34,362 nucleotides of DNA from Rhodobacteraceae bacterium PARR1 (GTDB taxonomy: Bacteria; Pseudomonadota; Alphaproteobacteria; Rhodobacterales; Rhodobacteraceae). A program made the position numbers and the translations under genes. Under the pieces are notes generated by a model that saw only the letters and a program-made list of their open reading frames with translations, did not search any database and was not told the DNA's origin. The stretch spans positions 1-34,362 of the forward strand of contig NKIT01000027.1 of the NCBI GenBank assembly GCA_002256185.1, written 5' to 3'. Below, piece after piece: positions 25,440 through 33,665 of this stretch (the stretch's first letter is position 1; the number at the start of each line of letters is the position of its first letter).

Positions 25440-26144
25440 ATGAGCCAGAGCCACATCCTTTCCGCCTTTGACCGTGATCTGGAGGTGATCCAGACCCTCG
25501 TGCTGAAGATGGGGGGGCTGGTCGAGGCCGCGATCCTTGACGCCGCCGAGGCGTTGGAGACGCTGGATGCCGATCTTGCGCTGAAGGTGCGGGCAGGTGA
25601 CCGGGTGATCGACGCGCTGGAGCAGGAGATCAACGCCGAATGCGCCCGCGTCATCGCGCTGCGTGCGCCTGCGGCCAGCGATCTGCGCACGGTGCTGACG
25701 GTGATGAAGATTGCGGCCAATCTGGAACGCTGCGGTGACTATGCCAAGAACCTTGCCAAGCGCACGGCGCTGCTGGTGCAGATGCCCGCCTTGGGGGGCA
25801 CCACCGGGTCAATCCGGCGGATGGCCAAAGCTGTTACGCTGATGCTGAAGGATGCGCTGGACGCCTATTTCGCCCGCGATCCCGCCCGCGCCGAAGAGGT
25901 GCGCCAGCGCGATCAAGAGGTGGACCAGATGTACAACGCCCTGTTCCGCGAGCTTTTGACCCACATGCTGGAAGACCCGCGCGACATCACGGCGGCGATG
26001 CATCTGCATTTCATCGCCAAGAACATCGAACGCGTGGGCGACCATGCCACCGGGATCGCCGAACAGGTGGTCTATCTGGTGACCGGCAAGATGCCGGGCG
26101 AGGCGCGGCCCAAGGCCGATTCCACCTCGGGCCAGCGGAGCTGA
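25440..26144 (+). CDS. phoU: Phosphate signalling protein PhoU
   Basis: A 234-residue PhoU with two three-helix repeats. The conserved segments are RAPAASDLRTVLTVMKIAANLERCGDYAKNLAKR in the first repeat and DITAAMHLHFIAKNIERVGDHATGIAEQVVYLVTG in the second. In other bacteria PhoU links the Pst transporter to PhoR and damps the Pho response when phosphate is plentiful. The ATG at 25440 has GGAG 6 bases upstream. It is followed after 4 bases by phoB. The pst genes expected beside it are missing from this locus. Confidence 0.95.
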   Translation: MSQSHILSAFDRDLEVIQTLVLKMGGLVEAAILDAAEALETLDADLALKVRAGDRVIDALEQEINAECARVIALRAPAASDLRTVLTVMKIAANLERCGDYAKNLAKRTALLVQMPALGGTTGSIRRMAKAVTLMLKDALDAYFARDPARAEEVRQRDQEVDQMYNALFRELLTHMLEDPRDITAAMHLHFIAKNIERVGDHATGIAEQVVYLVTGKMPGEARPKADSTSGQRS

Positions 26145-26148
26145 GGCT

Positions 26149-26841
26149 TTGGCCGCGACCACGCGCCCCCGCCTGCTGCTGGTCGAGGATGAGCCCGCGC
26201 AACGTGAGGTGCTGGTCTATAACCTGACCGCCGATGGCCATGACGTCATCACCGCCGACAATGGCGAGGACGCGCTCTTGCTGGTCGAGGAAGAGCGCCC
26301 TGATCTGGTGATCCTTGACTGGATGCTGCCGCGCCTTTCGGGGATCGAGGTCTGCCGCCGCCTGAAGATGCGGCCTGAGACACGGGCAATCCCGGTCGTG
26401 ATGCTGTCGGCGCGCGGCGAAGAAGGTGACCGCGTGCGGGGGCTGGAAACCGGGGCGGATGACTATGTGGTCAAGCCGTTTTCGGTGGCCGAATTGTTGG
26501 CCCGCGTGCGGGTGCAGTTGCGCCGTGTGCGGCCTTCGACCGTGGGCGCTGTGCTGGAAGTGGGCGATCTGGTGCTGGACGCTGAAACCCACCGCGTGCA
26601 TCGCGCCGGGGTTGCGGTGAAACTGGCCCCCACCGAATACCGCCTGCTGTCCGCCTTCATGGAACGCGCAGGCCGGGTCTGGACGCGCGAGGCGCTTTTG
26701 GACCGGGTCTGGGGGCGGGACATCTATGTCGATGCCCGGACGGTGGATGTGCACGTCGGGCGCTTGCGCAAGGCGCTGACCGAGGCGGGCGGGGATGACC
26801 CCATTCGCACTGTGCGCGGGGCGGGCTATTCCTTGGGCTGA
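26149..26841 (+). CDS. phoB: Phosphate regulon response regulator PhoB
   Basis: An OmpR/PhoB-class response regulator of 230 residues. The receiver domain has the acidic pair in VEDEP, the phospho-acceptor D57 in PDLVILDWMLP and K109 in DDYVVKPF. The winged-helix DNA-binding domain (about 130-230) shows KLAPTEYRLLSAFMERAGRVWTREALLDRVWG and VDVHVGRLRKAL. The only sensible start is a TTG at 26149, which gives MAATTRPRLLLVEDE and lies 4 bases after phoU, so weak initiation coupled to phoU is likely. A hairpin-plus-tail repeat (copy C) follows its stop. Confidence 0.93.
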   Translation: MAATTRPRLLLVEDEPAQREVLVYNLTADGHDVITADNGEDALLLVEEERPDLVILDWMLPRLSGIEVCRRLKMRPETRAIPVVMLSARGEEGDRVRGLETGADDYVVKPFSVAELLARVRVQLRRVRPSTVGAVLEVGDLVLDAETHRVHRAGVAVKLAPTEYRLLSAFMERAGRVWTREALLDRVWGRDIYVDARTVDVHVGRLRKALTEAGGDDPIRTVRGAGYSLG

Positions 26842-26864
26842 GGCGCTTGGGACTGGCGGCAGGC

Positions 26865-26918
26865 GTGGGGGTTTCACACCCCCACACCCCCGTGGGGTAT
26901 TTAAGCCAAGATGAAGGG
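26865..26918 (+). repeat. Dispersed hairpin-plus-tail element, copy C
   Basis: A 7-bp inverted repeat GTGGGGG / CCCCCAC (26865-26871 and 26879-26885, loop TTTCACA) is followed by a tail almost identical to copy B. It lies 23 bases after the phoB stop, in the direction of phoB transcription, and ends 16 bases before the stop of the convergent nucleoside hydrolase gene. Confidence 0.85.
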
Positions 26919-26934
26919 CAAGGGCAGGTCAGCG

Positions 26935-27879
26935 TTAGAGCCTGCCGATCCGTTCTGTCAGCAAGGTGAAGAAGCCTTCGGTGTCGACCGAGCCCATGAA
27001 CAGGGCATTGGCCTTGCGGTCGGTGACGCCCCACCAATCGGCGACGGTCATGCCGAGGGTGAGGTCGGAAGTGGTTTCGATTTCCACATTGATGTGGCGA
27101 CCGGCGAAGAGGTCAGGACGCAGCAGATAGGCGATCACGCAAGGATCGTGCAAGGGCGCGCCTTCGCTGCCGTATTTCGCCATGTCGAAGCGTTCAAAGA
27201 AATCGGTCCATTCGGCGACCATGCGCCCCGGTTCGGTTCCCAAAGCGCGAAACGCCTCAACCCGCGCGCGGTTCGTCAGGGCCTTGTGGGTGACGTCAAG
27301 CGGCATGACGACCAGCGGCACGCCGGATTTGAACACGATTTCAGCGGCTTCGGGATCGACGTAGATGTTGAATTCGGCGGCGGGGGTGATGTTTCCAACC
27401 TCAAAATAGGCACCCCCCATCAACACGATCTGCTGCACGCGGGTGATGATGTCAGGCGCGCGCTGGAAAGCCACGGCGATATTGGTCAGCGGCCCAAGGG
27501 GGCAGAGCGTGACCGTATGTGGGGCCTCATGGCGCAGGGTGTCGATGATGAAATCGACGGCGTGTTGGTCCTGCAAGGGCATCACCGGATCGGCCATCTG
27601 CGGACCATCAAGGCCGGTCTTGCCGTGCACATGTTCGGCCGTGACCAGTTTGCGCTTGATCGGCGCATCGCAACCGGCAAAGACCTTGGTCTGTGGCTTG
27701 CCGGCAAGTTCGCAGATGATGCGGGCGTTCTTTTGCGTCAGCGGCAGGGGCACGTTGCCCGCGACAGCGGTGATCCCGAGCACGTCAAGCTCATCCGGGC
27801 TGGCAAGCGCCAACAGGATCGCCACGGCGTCATCCTGCCCCGGATCGGTGTCGATGATGATCTTGCGCGGATGCGTCAT
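26935..27879 (-). CDS. Inosine-uridine preferring-type nucleoside hydrolase
   Basis: A 314-residue cytoplasmic nucleoside hydrolase of the IunH/RihA family. It splits the N-glycosidic bond of ribonucleosides to give base and ribose. The calcium-binding signature DTDPGQDDA is at residues 10-18. Other conserved parts are LGPLTNIAVAFQRAP, IVLMGGAYFEVGNITPAAEFNIYVDPEAA and the late catalytic HDPCVIAYLLRPDLF. Base preference cannot be told from sequence. The gene starts 80 bases after the hybrid kinase gene on the same strand, but a common function is not evident. Confidence 0.92.
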   Translation of the reverse strand: MTHPRKIIIDTDPGQDDAVAILLALASPDELDVLGITAVAGNVPLPLTQKNARIICELAGKPQTKVFAGCDAPIKRKLVTAEHVHGKTGLDGPQMADPVMPLQDQHAVDFIIDTLRHEAPHTVTLCPLGPLTNIAVAFQRAPDIITRVQQIVLMGGAYFEVGNITPAAEFNIYVDPEAAEIVFKSGVPLVVMPLDVTHKALTNRARVEAFRALGTEPGRMVAEWTDFFERFDMAKYGSEGAPLHDPCVIAYLLRPDLFAGRHINVEIETTSDLTLGMTVADWWGVTDRKANALFMGSVDTEGFFTLLTERIGRL

Positions 27880-27959
27880 GCCCGGTTTCCCTTGTCTGTT
27901 GCCATCCCAGCAAAGCGCAGCGGCAGGGATTTGTCCAGACGGTCAGGTTTCGTGCAGGG

Positions 27960-29807
27960 TCAGGACGTGGCGGCGGCCGTCAGGCGGGCGAGGATCTCAG
28001 CAAACAGCCGCCCCGGCAGCACCGGTTTTGTCAGGAAACCATTCATCCCGGCATCAAGGCACAGGGCGCGGTCTTCGGCAAAGGCGTTGGCGGTCATGGC
28101 GATGATGGGCAGGCGGTCCATGCCGGGCAGGGCGCGGATGGCGCGGGTGGCGTCGATGCCATCCAGTTCGGGCATCTGCATGTCCATAAGGATCAGCGCC
28201 GGGGCGGTGGAGGTGACCTTTTCCACCGCCTCACGCCCGGTGACCGCGGTCTCAACGGTCAGATCCACGGATTCCAGCAGCGCACGGGTGATTTCGGCGT
28301 TGATCGGTTCATCCTCGGCCAAAAGGATGCGGCTGCCCGCCCAGTCCCGCCGCAAGATCGCGCGCAATGCGGCGGGGTCGGTGACCGAAAGATCAATCGG
28401 GCCGGGCAGGGTGCCTTCGGCGCCTTTGCGCAGACGGGCGGTGAACCAGAACGTGCTGCCCTGACCTTCGACGCTGTCTGCCCCCGCCGTGCCGCCCATC
28501 AATTCGGCAAAGCGGCGGGTGATTTCCAGCCCAAGCCCGGTGCCGCCGTAGGTGCGCGTGATGCTCTGGTCGCCCTGTTCAAAGCTTTGGAACAGACGGT
28601 CCATGACGGCGGGTTTGATGCCGATGCCGGTGTCTTGCACCTCAAACCGGAACAGCATGGACTCGGCGGTGTCTTCCTGAACGATGACCCGCAGGGTGAT
28701 GGTGCCTTGGCCGGTGAATTTCACCGCATTGCCGACGTAGTTCAGCAGCGCCTGTTGCAGGCGCACATGATCGCCTGTCAGGGCATAGGGCACCTTTGGC
28801 ACGTCAATCAGCAGGGAGAGGTCTTTGCTTTCGGCCCGGTCGCGGATCATGGCGACCACGTTGTCGACGATGCAGTCAATGCGCAGGGGACTTTCGTCCA
28901 GCGTGAACTTGCCGGTGTCGATCTTGGACAGGTCAAGGATGGCGTCGATGGTGCCAAGCAGGTGACGCCCGGCGGTCACGATGCGTTCGGTGCGCTGGCT
29001 TTGCACCGGGTCCGTGGCATTTTCCTGCAACAAGGCGGCAAGTCCCACGACGGCGTTCAGCGGGGTGCGCAACTCATGGCTCATGTTGGCGAGGAACGCC
29101 CCTTTGGCACGGTTGGCGGCCTGCGCCTCTTCGACGCGGTGCTGCAGTTCGCGGTTCAGGCAGACGATGGTGGCGGCGCGTTCGGCGACCAATTGTTCCA
29201 GATGGTCGCGGTAGCGGGTCAGTTCTTCCTGCGCGTGGTGCCGGTCGATGGCCAGCGCGGCAAGGTCCGAGGCATGTTCGATCACCACGATGTCGCGGGT
29301 TGTGGGGCTGCAGGCCGCCTTGTGATAAATCCCGAAGGTGCCGACGACGGTGCGGCGTGGCCCGAAGATCGGTTGCGACCAGCACGAGCCTAGTTCGGCC
29401 CGCCGGGTCAGCGCCGTGTAATTGGCCCAATAGGGATGGGTGTTGATGTCTTCGACAACGATGCGCTTGCCCAAAGCCGCCGCCGTGCCGCAAGACCCGT
29501 TGCCGACCGCAATGGCCGCGCCATCCACGGCGCTGTTGTAGAAGGCCGGCAGATGCGGGCCGACGCCATAGGTCAGCCGCGCCCCGTCTGGTGAGGTCAG
29601 CAGGATCGAGCAGAGCGACCCCGGCAACACCTCTTCTGCGTCCAGCACGATCTTGGAGAGCACCGTGTTGATCGGCGCATCATGCAACATCAGTTTCAGG
29701 GTCTCACTGCGGTTGTATTCCAACTGCGCGCGCAGTTCGGCATCCACTGAAAGTCCGGCATCCCTGTCGTTGGGATGGGTTGATCGTGTCATCGCGGGTT
29801 GCGGCAT
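27960..29807 (-). CDS. GAF-domain hybrid histidine kinase with C-terminal receiver
   Basis: A 615-residue soluble hybrid sensor kinase. Residues about 30-190 are a GAF domain (ILLTSPDGARLTYGVGPHLP, GSCGTAAALGKRIVVEDINTHPYW), followed by a coiled-coil linker. HisKA carries H244 in FLANMSHELRTPLNAVVGL. The HATPase domain shows NYVGNAVKFT, DTGIGI and YGGTGLGLEI. The receiver domain has phospho-acceptor D542 in LMDMQMPELDG and K594 in FLTKPV. No phosphotransfer domain or partner regulator lies nearby, so it is an orphan. The ATG at 29807 is chosen; an upstream TTG in frame is less likely. A promoter-like pair lies upstream. The signal is unknown. Confidence 0.9.
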   Translation of the reverse strand: MPQPAMTRSTHPNDRDAGLSVDAELRAQLEYNRSETLKLMLHDAPINTVLSKIVLDAEEVLPGSLCSILLTSPDGARLTYGVGPHLPAFYNSAVDGAAIAVGNGSCGTAAALGKRIVVEDINTHPYWANYTALTRRAELGSCWSQPIFGPRRTVVGTFGIYHKAACSPTTRDIVVIEHASDLAALAIDRHHAQEELTRYRDHLEQLVAERAATIVCLNRELQHRVEEAQAANRAKGAFLANMSHELRTPLNAVVGLAALLQENATDPVQSQRTERIVTAGRHLLGTIDAILDLSKIDTGKFTLDESPLRIDCIVDNVVAMIRDRAESKDLSLLIDVPKVPYALTGDHVRLQQALLNYVGNAVKFTGQGTITLRVIVQEDTAESMLFRFEVQDTGIGIKPAVMDRLFQSFEQGDQSITRTYGGTGLGLEITRRFAELMGGTAGADSVEGQGSTFWFTARLRKGAEGTLPGPIDLSVTDPAALRAILRRDWAGSRILLAEDEPINAEITRALLESVDLTVETAVTGREAVEKVTSTAPALILMDMQMPELDGIDATRAIRALPGMDRLPIIAMTANAFAEDRALCLDAGMNGFLTKPVLPGRLFAEILARLTAAATS

Positions 29808-29877
29808 GCCAAATAACCTGCTGGTTGTGGAGTGATACCAGTCTACACGTGACAACTACGACAACACTATACGAAAG

Positions 29878-29906
29878 ATTAAGGCCTCAGTTCGTGTCTA
29901 TGACAA
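29878..29906 (-). promoter_or_regulatory. Putative promoter of the hybrid kinase gene
   Basis: On the minus strand TTGTCA (29906-29901) and CTTAAT (29883-29878) are separated by 17 bases, in a stretch much richer in AT than its surroundings. A second -10-like TATAGT lies at 29871-29866. It sits between the futA-side terminator and the kinase start. Confidence 0.35.
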
Positions 29907-29924
29907 GTTATTTCACGATACGCG

Positions 29925-29954
29925 AAAAAAAAGGGAACGAATGTTCCCTTTTTT
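29925..29954. terminator. Bidirectional-looking intrinsic terminator after the iron-binding protein gene
   Basis: A perfect 6-bp stem GGGAAC / GTTCCC (29933-29938 and 29943-29948) has a 4-base loop, with eight A on one side and six T on the other. Read on the minus strand it ends the iron-binding protein transcript with an eight-T run. It isolates the hybrid kinase gene downstream. Confidence 0.9.
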
Positions 29955-29989
29955 CGTTTATTCATCGACCTACTGTTTCCAGAATGAGA

Positions 29990-30997
29990 TCAATTGTCGA
30001 AGTCGATCTCTTCCATGATCTTCAGGGCAGCCGGGCGCGCGGCGGCGACGGCGGACAGCGGCACTGAGTCGACGGTGAAATCGCCCCATGATTGCACCAG
30101 CGCCGACCGCGCGACGCCCGGTTTGACCGGGAACTCGAAGTTCTTTTCGGCATAGATCGCCTGCGCTTCGTCAGACGACAACCATTCCATGAATTTCAGT
30201 GCCTCGGCCTTGTTCGGGGCGGATTTCGTCATCGCCACACCCGACACGTTCAAATGTGACCCGCCATCGGCAAATTTCGGGAAGATCACGTTGATCGCCT
30301 CTGCCGCCGGACGATCCTCGTCCGACGACAGCATCTGGCCGATGTAATAGGTGTTTCCAAGCGCGATGTCGCATTCGCCCGCCGCGATCGCCTTGACCTG
30401 ATCCTTGTCGCCGCCATCAGGCTTGCGGGCGAGGTTGGCCTTGATGCCTTCGGCCCATGTCTTGGCATAACCCTCATCGTGGTGGACGATCATCGCACCC
30501 AGAAGCGCGATGTTATAGTCGTTGGTGCCCGACCGGATACAGATGCGCCCCTTCCACTTCGGATCGGCGAGGTCTTCGTAGGTGGTCACTTCACCGGGCT
30601 TTACGCGGTCTTTGCTGGCATAGACGATGCGGGCGCGGGCGGTGATGCCAAACCAACGATCCCCGCTGTCGCGCATGTCGGCGGGGATGTTGGCTTTCAG
30701 CACGGCGGAATCGACGGGCTGCACCACATCGGCGTCCACGATCTGCGTCAGGCGCGCAATATCCACCGTCAGCACCAGATCAGCAGGCGAGCGCGCGCCT
30801 TCGGCTTGCAGGCGTTCGGCCATCCCGTTGGCGACATGAGCGATGTTGATGGTGACGCCGGTTTCGGCGGTATAGGCGTCAATCAGCGGCTGGATCAGTT
30901 CCGGCTGGCGCTGCGAGTAGATGTTGATCTCTTGCGCGAGGGCGGGCAGCGCCACGCCGGTCAGGGCAAGCGCGGTGAGCGACAGACGAAGAAACAT
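29990..30997 (-). CDS. Periplasmic Fe(3+)-binding protein (FutA/FbpA type)
   Basis: A 335-residue exported protein with signal peptide MFLRLSLTALALTGVALPALA, followed by QEINIYSQRQPELIQPLID, the typical opening of ferric-iron-binding proteins of the FutA/IdiA/AfuA group. The later motif GNTYYIGQM holds the paired tyrosines that bind iron. SGVAMTKSAPNKAEALKFMEWLSSDEAQ is also typical. It would deliver Fe(3+) to an ABC permease and ATPase, but neither is adjacent: the gene is alone between its own promoter and a strong terminator. A promoter-overlapping dyad lies upstream, which suggests control, perhaps by iron. Confidence 0.88.
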   Translation of the reverse strand: MFLRLSLTALALTGVALPALAQEINIYSQRQPELIQPLIDAYTAETGVTINIAHVANGMAERLQAEGARSPADLVLTVDIARLTQIVDADVVQPVDSAVLKANIPADMRDSGDRWFGITARARIVYASKDRVKPGEVTTYEDLADPKWKGRICIRSGTNDYNIALLGAMIVHHDEGYAKTWAEGIKANLARKPDGGDKDQVKAIAAGECDIALGNTYYIGQMLSSDEDRPAAEAINVIFPKFADGGSHLNVSGVAMTKSAPNKAEALKFMEWLSSDEAQAIYAEKNFEFPVKPGVARSALVQSWGDFTVDSVPLSAVAAARPAALKIMEEIDFDN

Positions 30998-31029
30998 GAC
31001 CGAGTCCTTTTGTCGGAAATTATGCCACC

Positions 31030-31058
31030 CATAAACCTGACTATTTTACTTTGGTCAA
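31030..31058 (-). promoter_or_regulatory. Promoter and overlapping dyad before the iron-binding protein gene
   Basis: On the minus strand TTGACC (31058-31053) is followed after 17 bases by TTTATG (31035-31030), a weak -10. A TGAC-N12-GTCA dyad (31038-31041 and 31054-31057) covers the -35 box and the spacer, where a repressor would act. The sequence does not clearly match Fur, Irr or RirA sites known to me. A second -10-like CATAAT lies at 31024-31019. Confidence 0.4.
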
Positions 31059-31092
31059 GTCATCTGTCGCCGGACACCGGTTCACGCCTGCG

Positions 31093-31944
31093 TCAATCGC
31101 CTCGTTTCGCGGCCTTTTCTTCGGCCTTGGCGCGGTTCCACAGAGCGTCCATTTCTGCCAGATCGCTGTCGGCGGGGTGTTTGCCCGCATCGGCCAGCCA
31201 ATCCTCGATCCGGCCAAAGCGGCGCGTGAATTTGGCATTGGCGGCGCGCAGGGCGGCTTCGGGGTCCACCTCCAGATGGCGGGCAAGGTTGGCCATGACG
31301 AACAGGAGATCGCCAAACTCTTCCTCAACCTCGGCCTTGGTCAGGGTGTCGCGGGCTTCGACGAGTTCGGCGGCCTCTTCGGTGATCTTGGCCACTACCT
31401 CATCGGTCGATGGCCAGTCAAACCCCACCCGCGCGGCGCGCTTTTGCAACTTTACCGCCCGCGTCAGGGCAGGCAGGCCAAGCGCCACACCGTCCAGAAC
31501 CCGCGCGGTGCGACCACCGCGTTCCGCCGCCTTGATCTTTTCCCAATCGGCGGTTTGCTGGGCCGCGGATTTTTCGCGGCTTTCGTCCCCGAACACATGC
31601 GGATGGCGGGCCAGCATCTTGTCGGAAATGGCACGCACCACATCCTGAAAGCCGAACATGCCCTTGTCCCGCGCCATCTGCGCATGAAACACCACTTGCA
31701 AGAGCAGGTCGCCCAACTCTCCGGGCAGTTCGTCCCAAGCCTGCCGTGCGATGACATCGGCCACCTCATGTGCCTCTTCGATGGTATAGGGAACGATGCT
31801 CGCGAAATCCTGTTCAATGTCCCAAGGGCAGCCCGTGGCCGGATCGCGCAGGCGGCGCATGATCTCCAAGAGGCGGTCAATCCCGGCGTCGCTGTCGCGG
31901 ACCAACATGTCGCTTGCCGTCAGGTCAGGGTCGGGATGGGTCAT
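31093..31944 (-). CDS. mazG: Nucleoside triphosphate pyrophosphohydrolase MazG
   Basis: Hydrolyses (d)NTPs to the monophosphate and pyrophosphate as a house-cleaning enzyme. The 283-residue protein has two MazG repeats. The first carries CPWDIEQDF, EEAHEVADVI and ELGDLLLQVVFHAQMA, and the second EEAAELVEA followed by EEFGDLLFVMANLARH. The EExxE and ExxD metal ligands are kept in both. The ATG at 31944 is preferred over a GTG three codons earlier because AGGTGG lies 5 bases before it. The length is slightly above E. coli MazG (263). Confidence 0.94.
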   Translation of the reverse strand: MTHPDPDLTASDMLVRDSDAGIDRLLEIMRRLRDPATGCPWDIEQDFASIVPYTIEEAHEVADVIARQAWDELPGELGDLLLQVVFHAQMARDKGMFGFQDVVRAISDKMLARHPHVFGDESREKSAAQQTADWEKIKAAERGGRTARVLDGVALGLPALTRAVKLQKRAARVGFDWPSTDEVVAKITEEAAELVEARDTLTKAEVEEEFGDLLFVMANLARHLEVDPEAALRAANAKFTRRFGRIEDWLADAGKHPADSDLAEMDALWNRAKAEEKAAKRGD

Positions 31945-32010
31945 TGCGGCCACCTGTCTTTTCCGATTTGATCAAAGGCCAGAACGCCAGCCAAACACCC
32001 GGAGTCGCCC

Positions 32011-33174
32011 ATGCCTGTCCTGAACCGTATCGCTGCTTATGCAGAGGAAATGAAGGGCTGGCGTCGCCATCTGCATGCAAACCCGGAACTGGGGTTTGAC
32101 TGCCCGCAGACGGCGGCCTTTATCGCGGCGCGGCTGCGCGAGTTTGGGGTGGATGAAATCCACGAAGGCATCGCCAAGACGGGCCTTGTGGCCATCATCA
32201 ACGGTACGGGGCAGGGCCCCACTATTGGCCTGCGTGCCGATATGGACGCGCTGCCGATCCTTGAGGCGACAGGGGCCGATCACGCCTCGACCATCCCCGG
32301 CAAGATGCACGCCTGCGGTCACGACGGCCATGTCACCATGCTGCTCGGTGCCGCGAAATACCTGACTGAGACGCGGCGCTTTGCGGGCCGCGTGGCGCTG
32401 ATCTTCCAACCGGCGGAAGAGGATGGCGGCGGCGGGCAGGTCATGGTGCAGGAAGGTGTGATGGACCGGTTCGGCATCAGCCAGGTTTACGGCATCCACA
32501 ACGCGCCCAACGTCGAGTTTGGTCATTTCCACACCACGCCGGGGGCCTTGATGGCCTCGGTCGATACGGCCTTTGTCACCGTCACCGGCAAGGGCGGGCA
32601 TGGGGCCACACCGCATGATTGTGTCGATCCGCTGATCGCCATCGTCGGCATGGTGCAGGCCATCCAGACCATCATCCCGCGCAACGTCTATGCGTTGGAT
32701 GAGGCGGTGATCTCCGTCACGCAAATCCACGGCGGCACGGCATCGAACATCATCCCCGAAACCGCGATGTTTTGCGCCACCATCCGCAGTTTTTCCCCCG
32801 ATGTCCGCGCGCTGCTGAAAAAGCGCTTCCATGAGATCGTCGAAGGCCATGCCTCGGCCTATGGCGTGACGGCGGCGATTGATTACGACTGGGGCTATCC
32901 TCCCACCATCAACACCGCGCCCGAGGCCGCCTTCGCCGCCGAAACCGCGCGTGAGGTGGTGGGGTCCGATGCCGTGAACGACCACGCCAACAAAGAGATG
33001 GGGTCCGAGGATTTCTCTTATATGCTGGAGGCGCGGCCCGGTGCATACCTGTTCCTTGGCATCGGGCCGGGGGCGGGCTTGCACCATCCGGCCTATGATT
33101 TCAACGATGAAGCCGCCCCTGTGGGCGCAAGTTTCTTTGCCCGTCTGGTAGAGCGGGCCCAACCTGTGGGGTAA
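32011..33174 (+). CDS. M20 family amidohydrolase (hippurate/N-acyl amino acid hydrolase type)
   Basis: A 387-residue zinc peptidase-like amidohydrolase of the M20D subfamily, which removes acyl groups from amino acids or hydrolyses hippurate and similar amides. The metal and catalytic motifs are all visible: RRHLHANPELGF near the start, GLRADMDALPI, GKMHACGHDGH, QPAEEDGGGG, GKGGHGATPHD and GSEDFSYMLEARPGAYLFLG. The late LHHPAYDFND closes the active site. There is no signal peptide. It is divergent from mazG with 66 bases between the starts. Many paralogues exist in Rhodobacteraceae, so the natural substrate cannot be assigned. Confidence 0.92.
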   Translation: MPVLNRIAAYAEEMKGWRRHLHANPELGFDCPQTAAFIAARLREFGVDEIHEGIAKTGLVAIINGTGQGPTIGLRADMDALPILEATGADHASTIPGKMHACGHDGHVTMLLGAAKYLTETRRFAGRVALIFQPAEEDGGGGQVMVQEGVMDRFGISQVYGIHNAPNVEFGHFHTTPGALMASVDTAFVTVTGKGGHGATPHDCVDPLIAIVGMVQAIQTIIPRNVYALDEAVISVTQIHGGTASNIIPETAMFCATIRSFSPDVRALLKKRFHEIVEGHASAYGVTAAIDYDWGYPPTINTAPEAAFAAETAREVVGSDAVNDHANKEMGSEDFSYMLEARPGAYLFLGIGPGAGLHHPAYDFNDEAAPVGASFFARLVERAQPVG

Positions 33175-33180
33175 TCTGTG

Positions 33181-33600
33181 ATGCGTTTGGCTTTGGCGAT
33201 CTGTGCCTTGGGGATGAGCGGTTCTGCCGCGCTGGCCGCTGATTACATCGGGTTCCAATCCCCGACCGGCAACATCCATTGCGTGATCTTTTCGGGGTAT
33301 GAGGCGGACAGCGACGGTGCACGCTGCGACATCGGGGAATTCACCCCGTCGTCCGTCCCCGCGCCCGAGGATTGCGAGTTTGACTGGGGCAATGCCTTCT
33401 GGATTGCCAGCAACGGGCGGCGCGGGGGACTTGCCTGCATCAGTGACTCGGTGACCGATCCGGGCAATCCTGTGCTGGATTATGGCCAGTCGGTCAGCGC
33501 GGGCGGGGTCACCTGCATTTCGGCAAAGAATGGCATGACCTGTCAGAACGCTGCGGGTCATGGCTTCACGCTGTCGCGGGGCAAGCAACGGGTTTTTTGA
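33181..33600 (+). CDS. Small secreted cysteine-rich protein (DUF6636-like)
   Basis: A 139-residue exported protein of unknown function, starting at the ATG at 33181 (a GTG lies one codon earlier). The signal peptide MRLALAICALGMSGSAALAA is followed by DYIGFQSPTGNIHCVIF. The mature part has six cysteines, in HCVIF, ARCDIG, EDCEFD, ACISD, TCISA and TCQNA. This spacing fits three disulfide bonds in the periplasm. The 'FQSPTGNIHC' opening is what I recall of DUF6636 proteins. It begins 6 bases after the M20 hydrolase stop, so it is probably co-transcribed. Confidence 0.75.
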   Translation: MRLALAICALGMSGSAALAADYIGFQSPTGNIHCVIFSGYEADSDGARCDIGEFTPSSVPAPEDCEFDWGNAFWIASNGRRGGLACISDSVTDPGNPVLDYGQSVSAGGVTCISAKNGMTCQNAAGHGFTLSRGKQRVF

Positions 33601-33665
33601 CCGCCCTATCGCCCTTTGGCGGTGCGGCTTGAAAGGGCAAAACGATGGGAAACGGAGGGCGCGCC

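Noticed and set aside
31065-31070. TGTCGC upstream of the iron-binding protein gene as another GlxA-type site
   Set aside because: No partner arm and no AA at the expected spacing.
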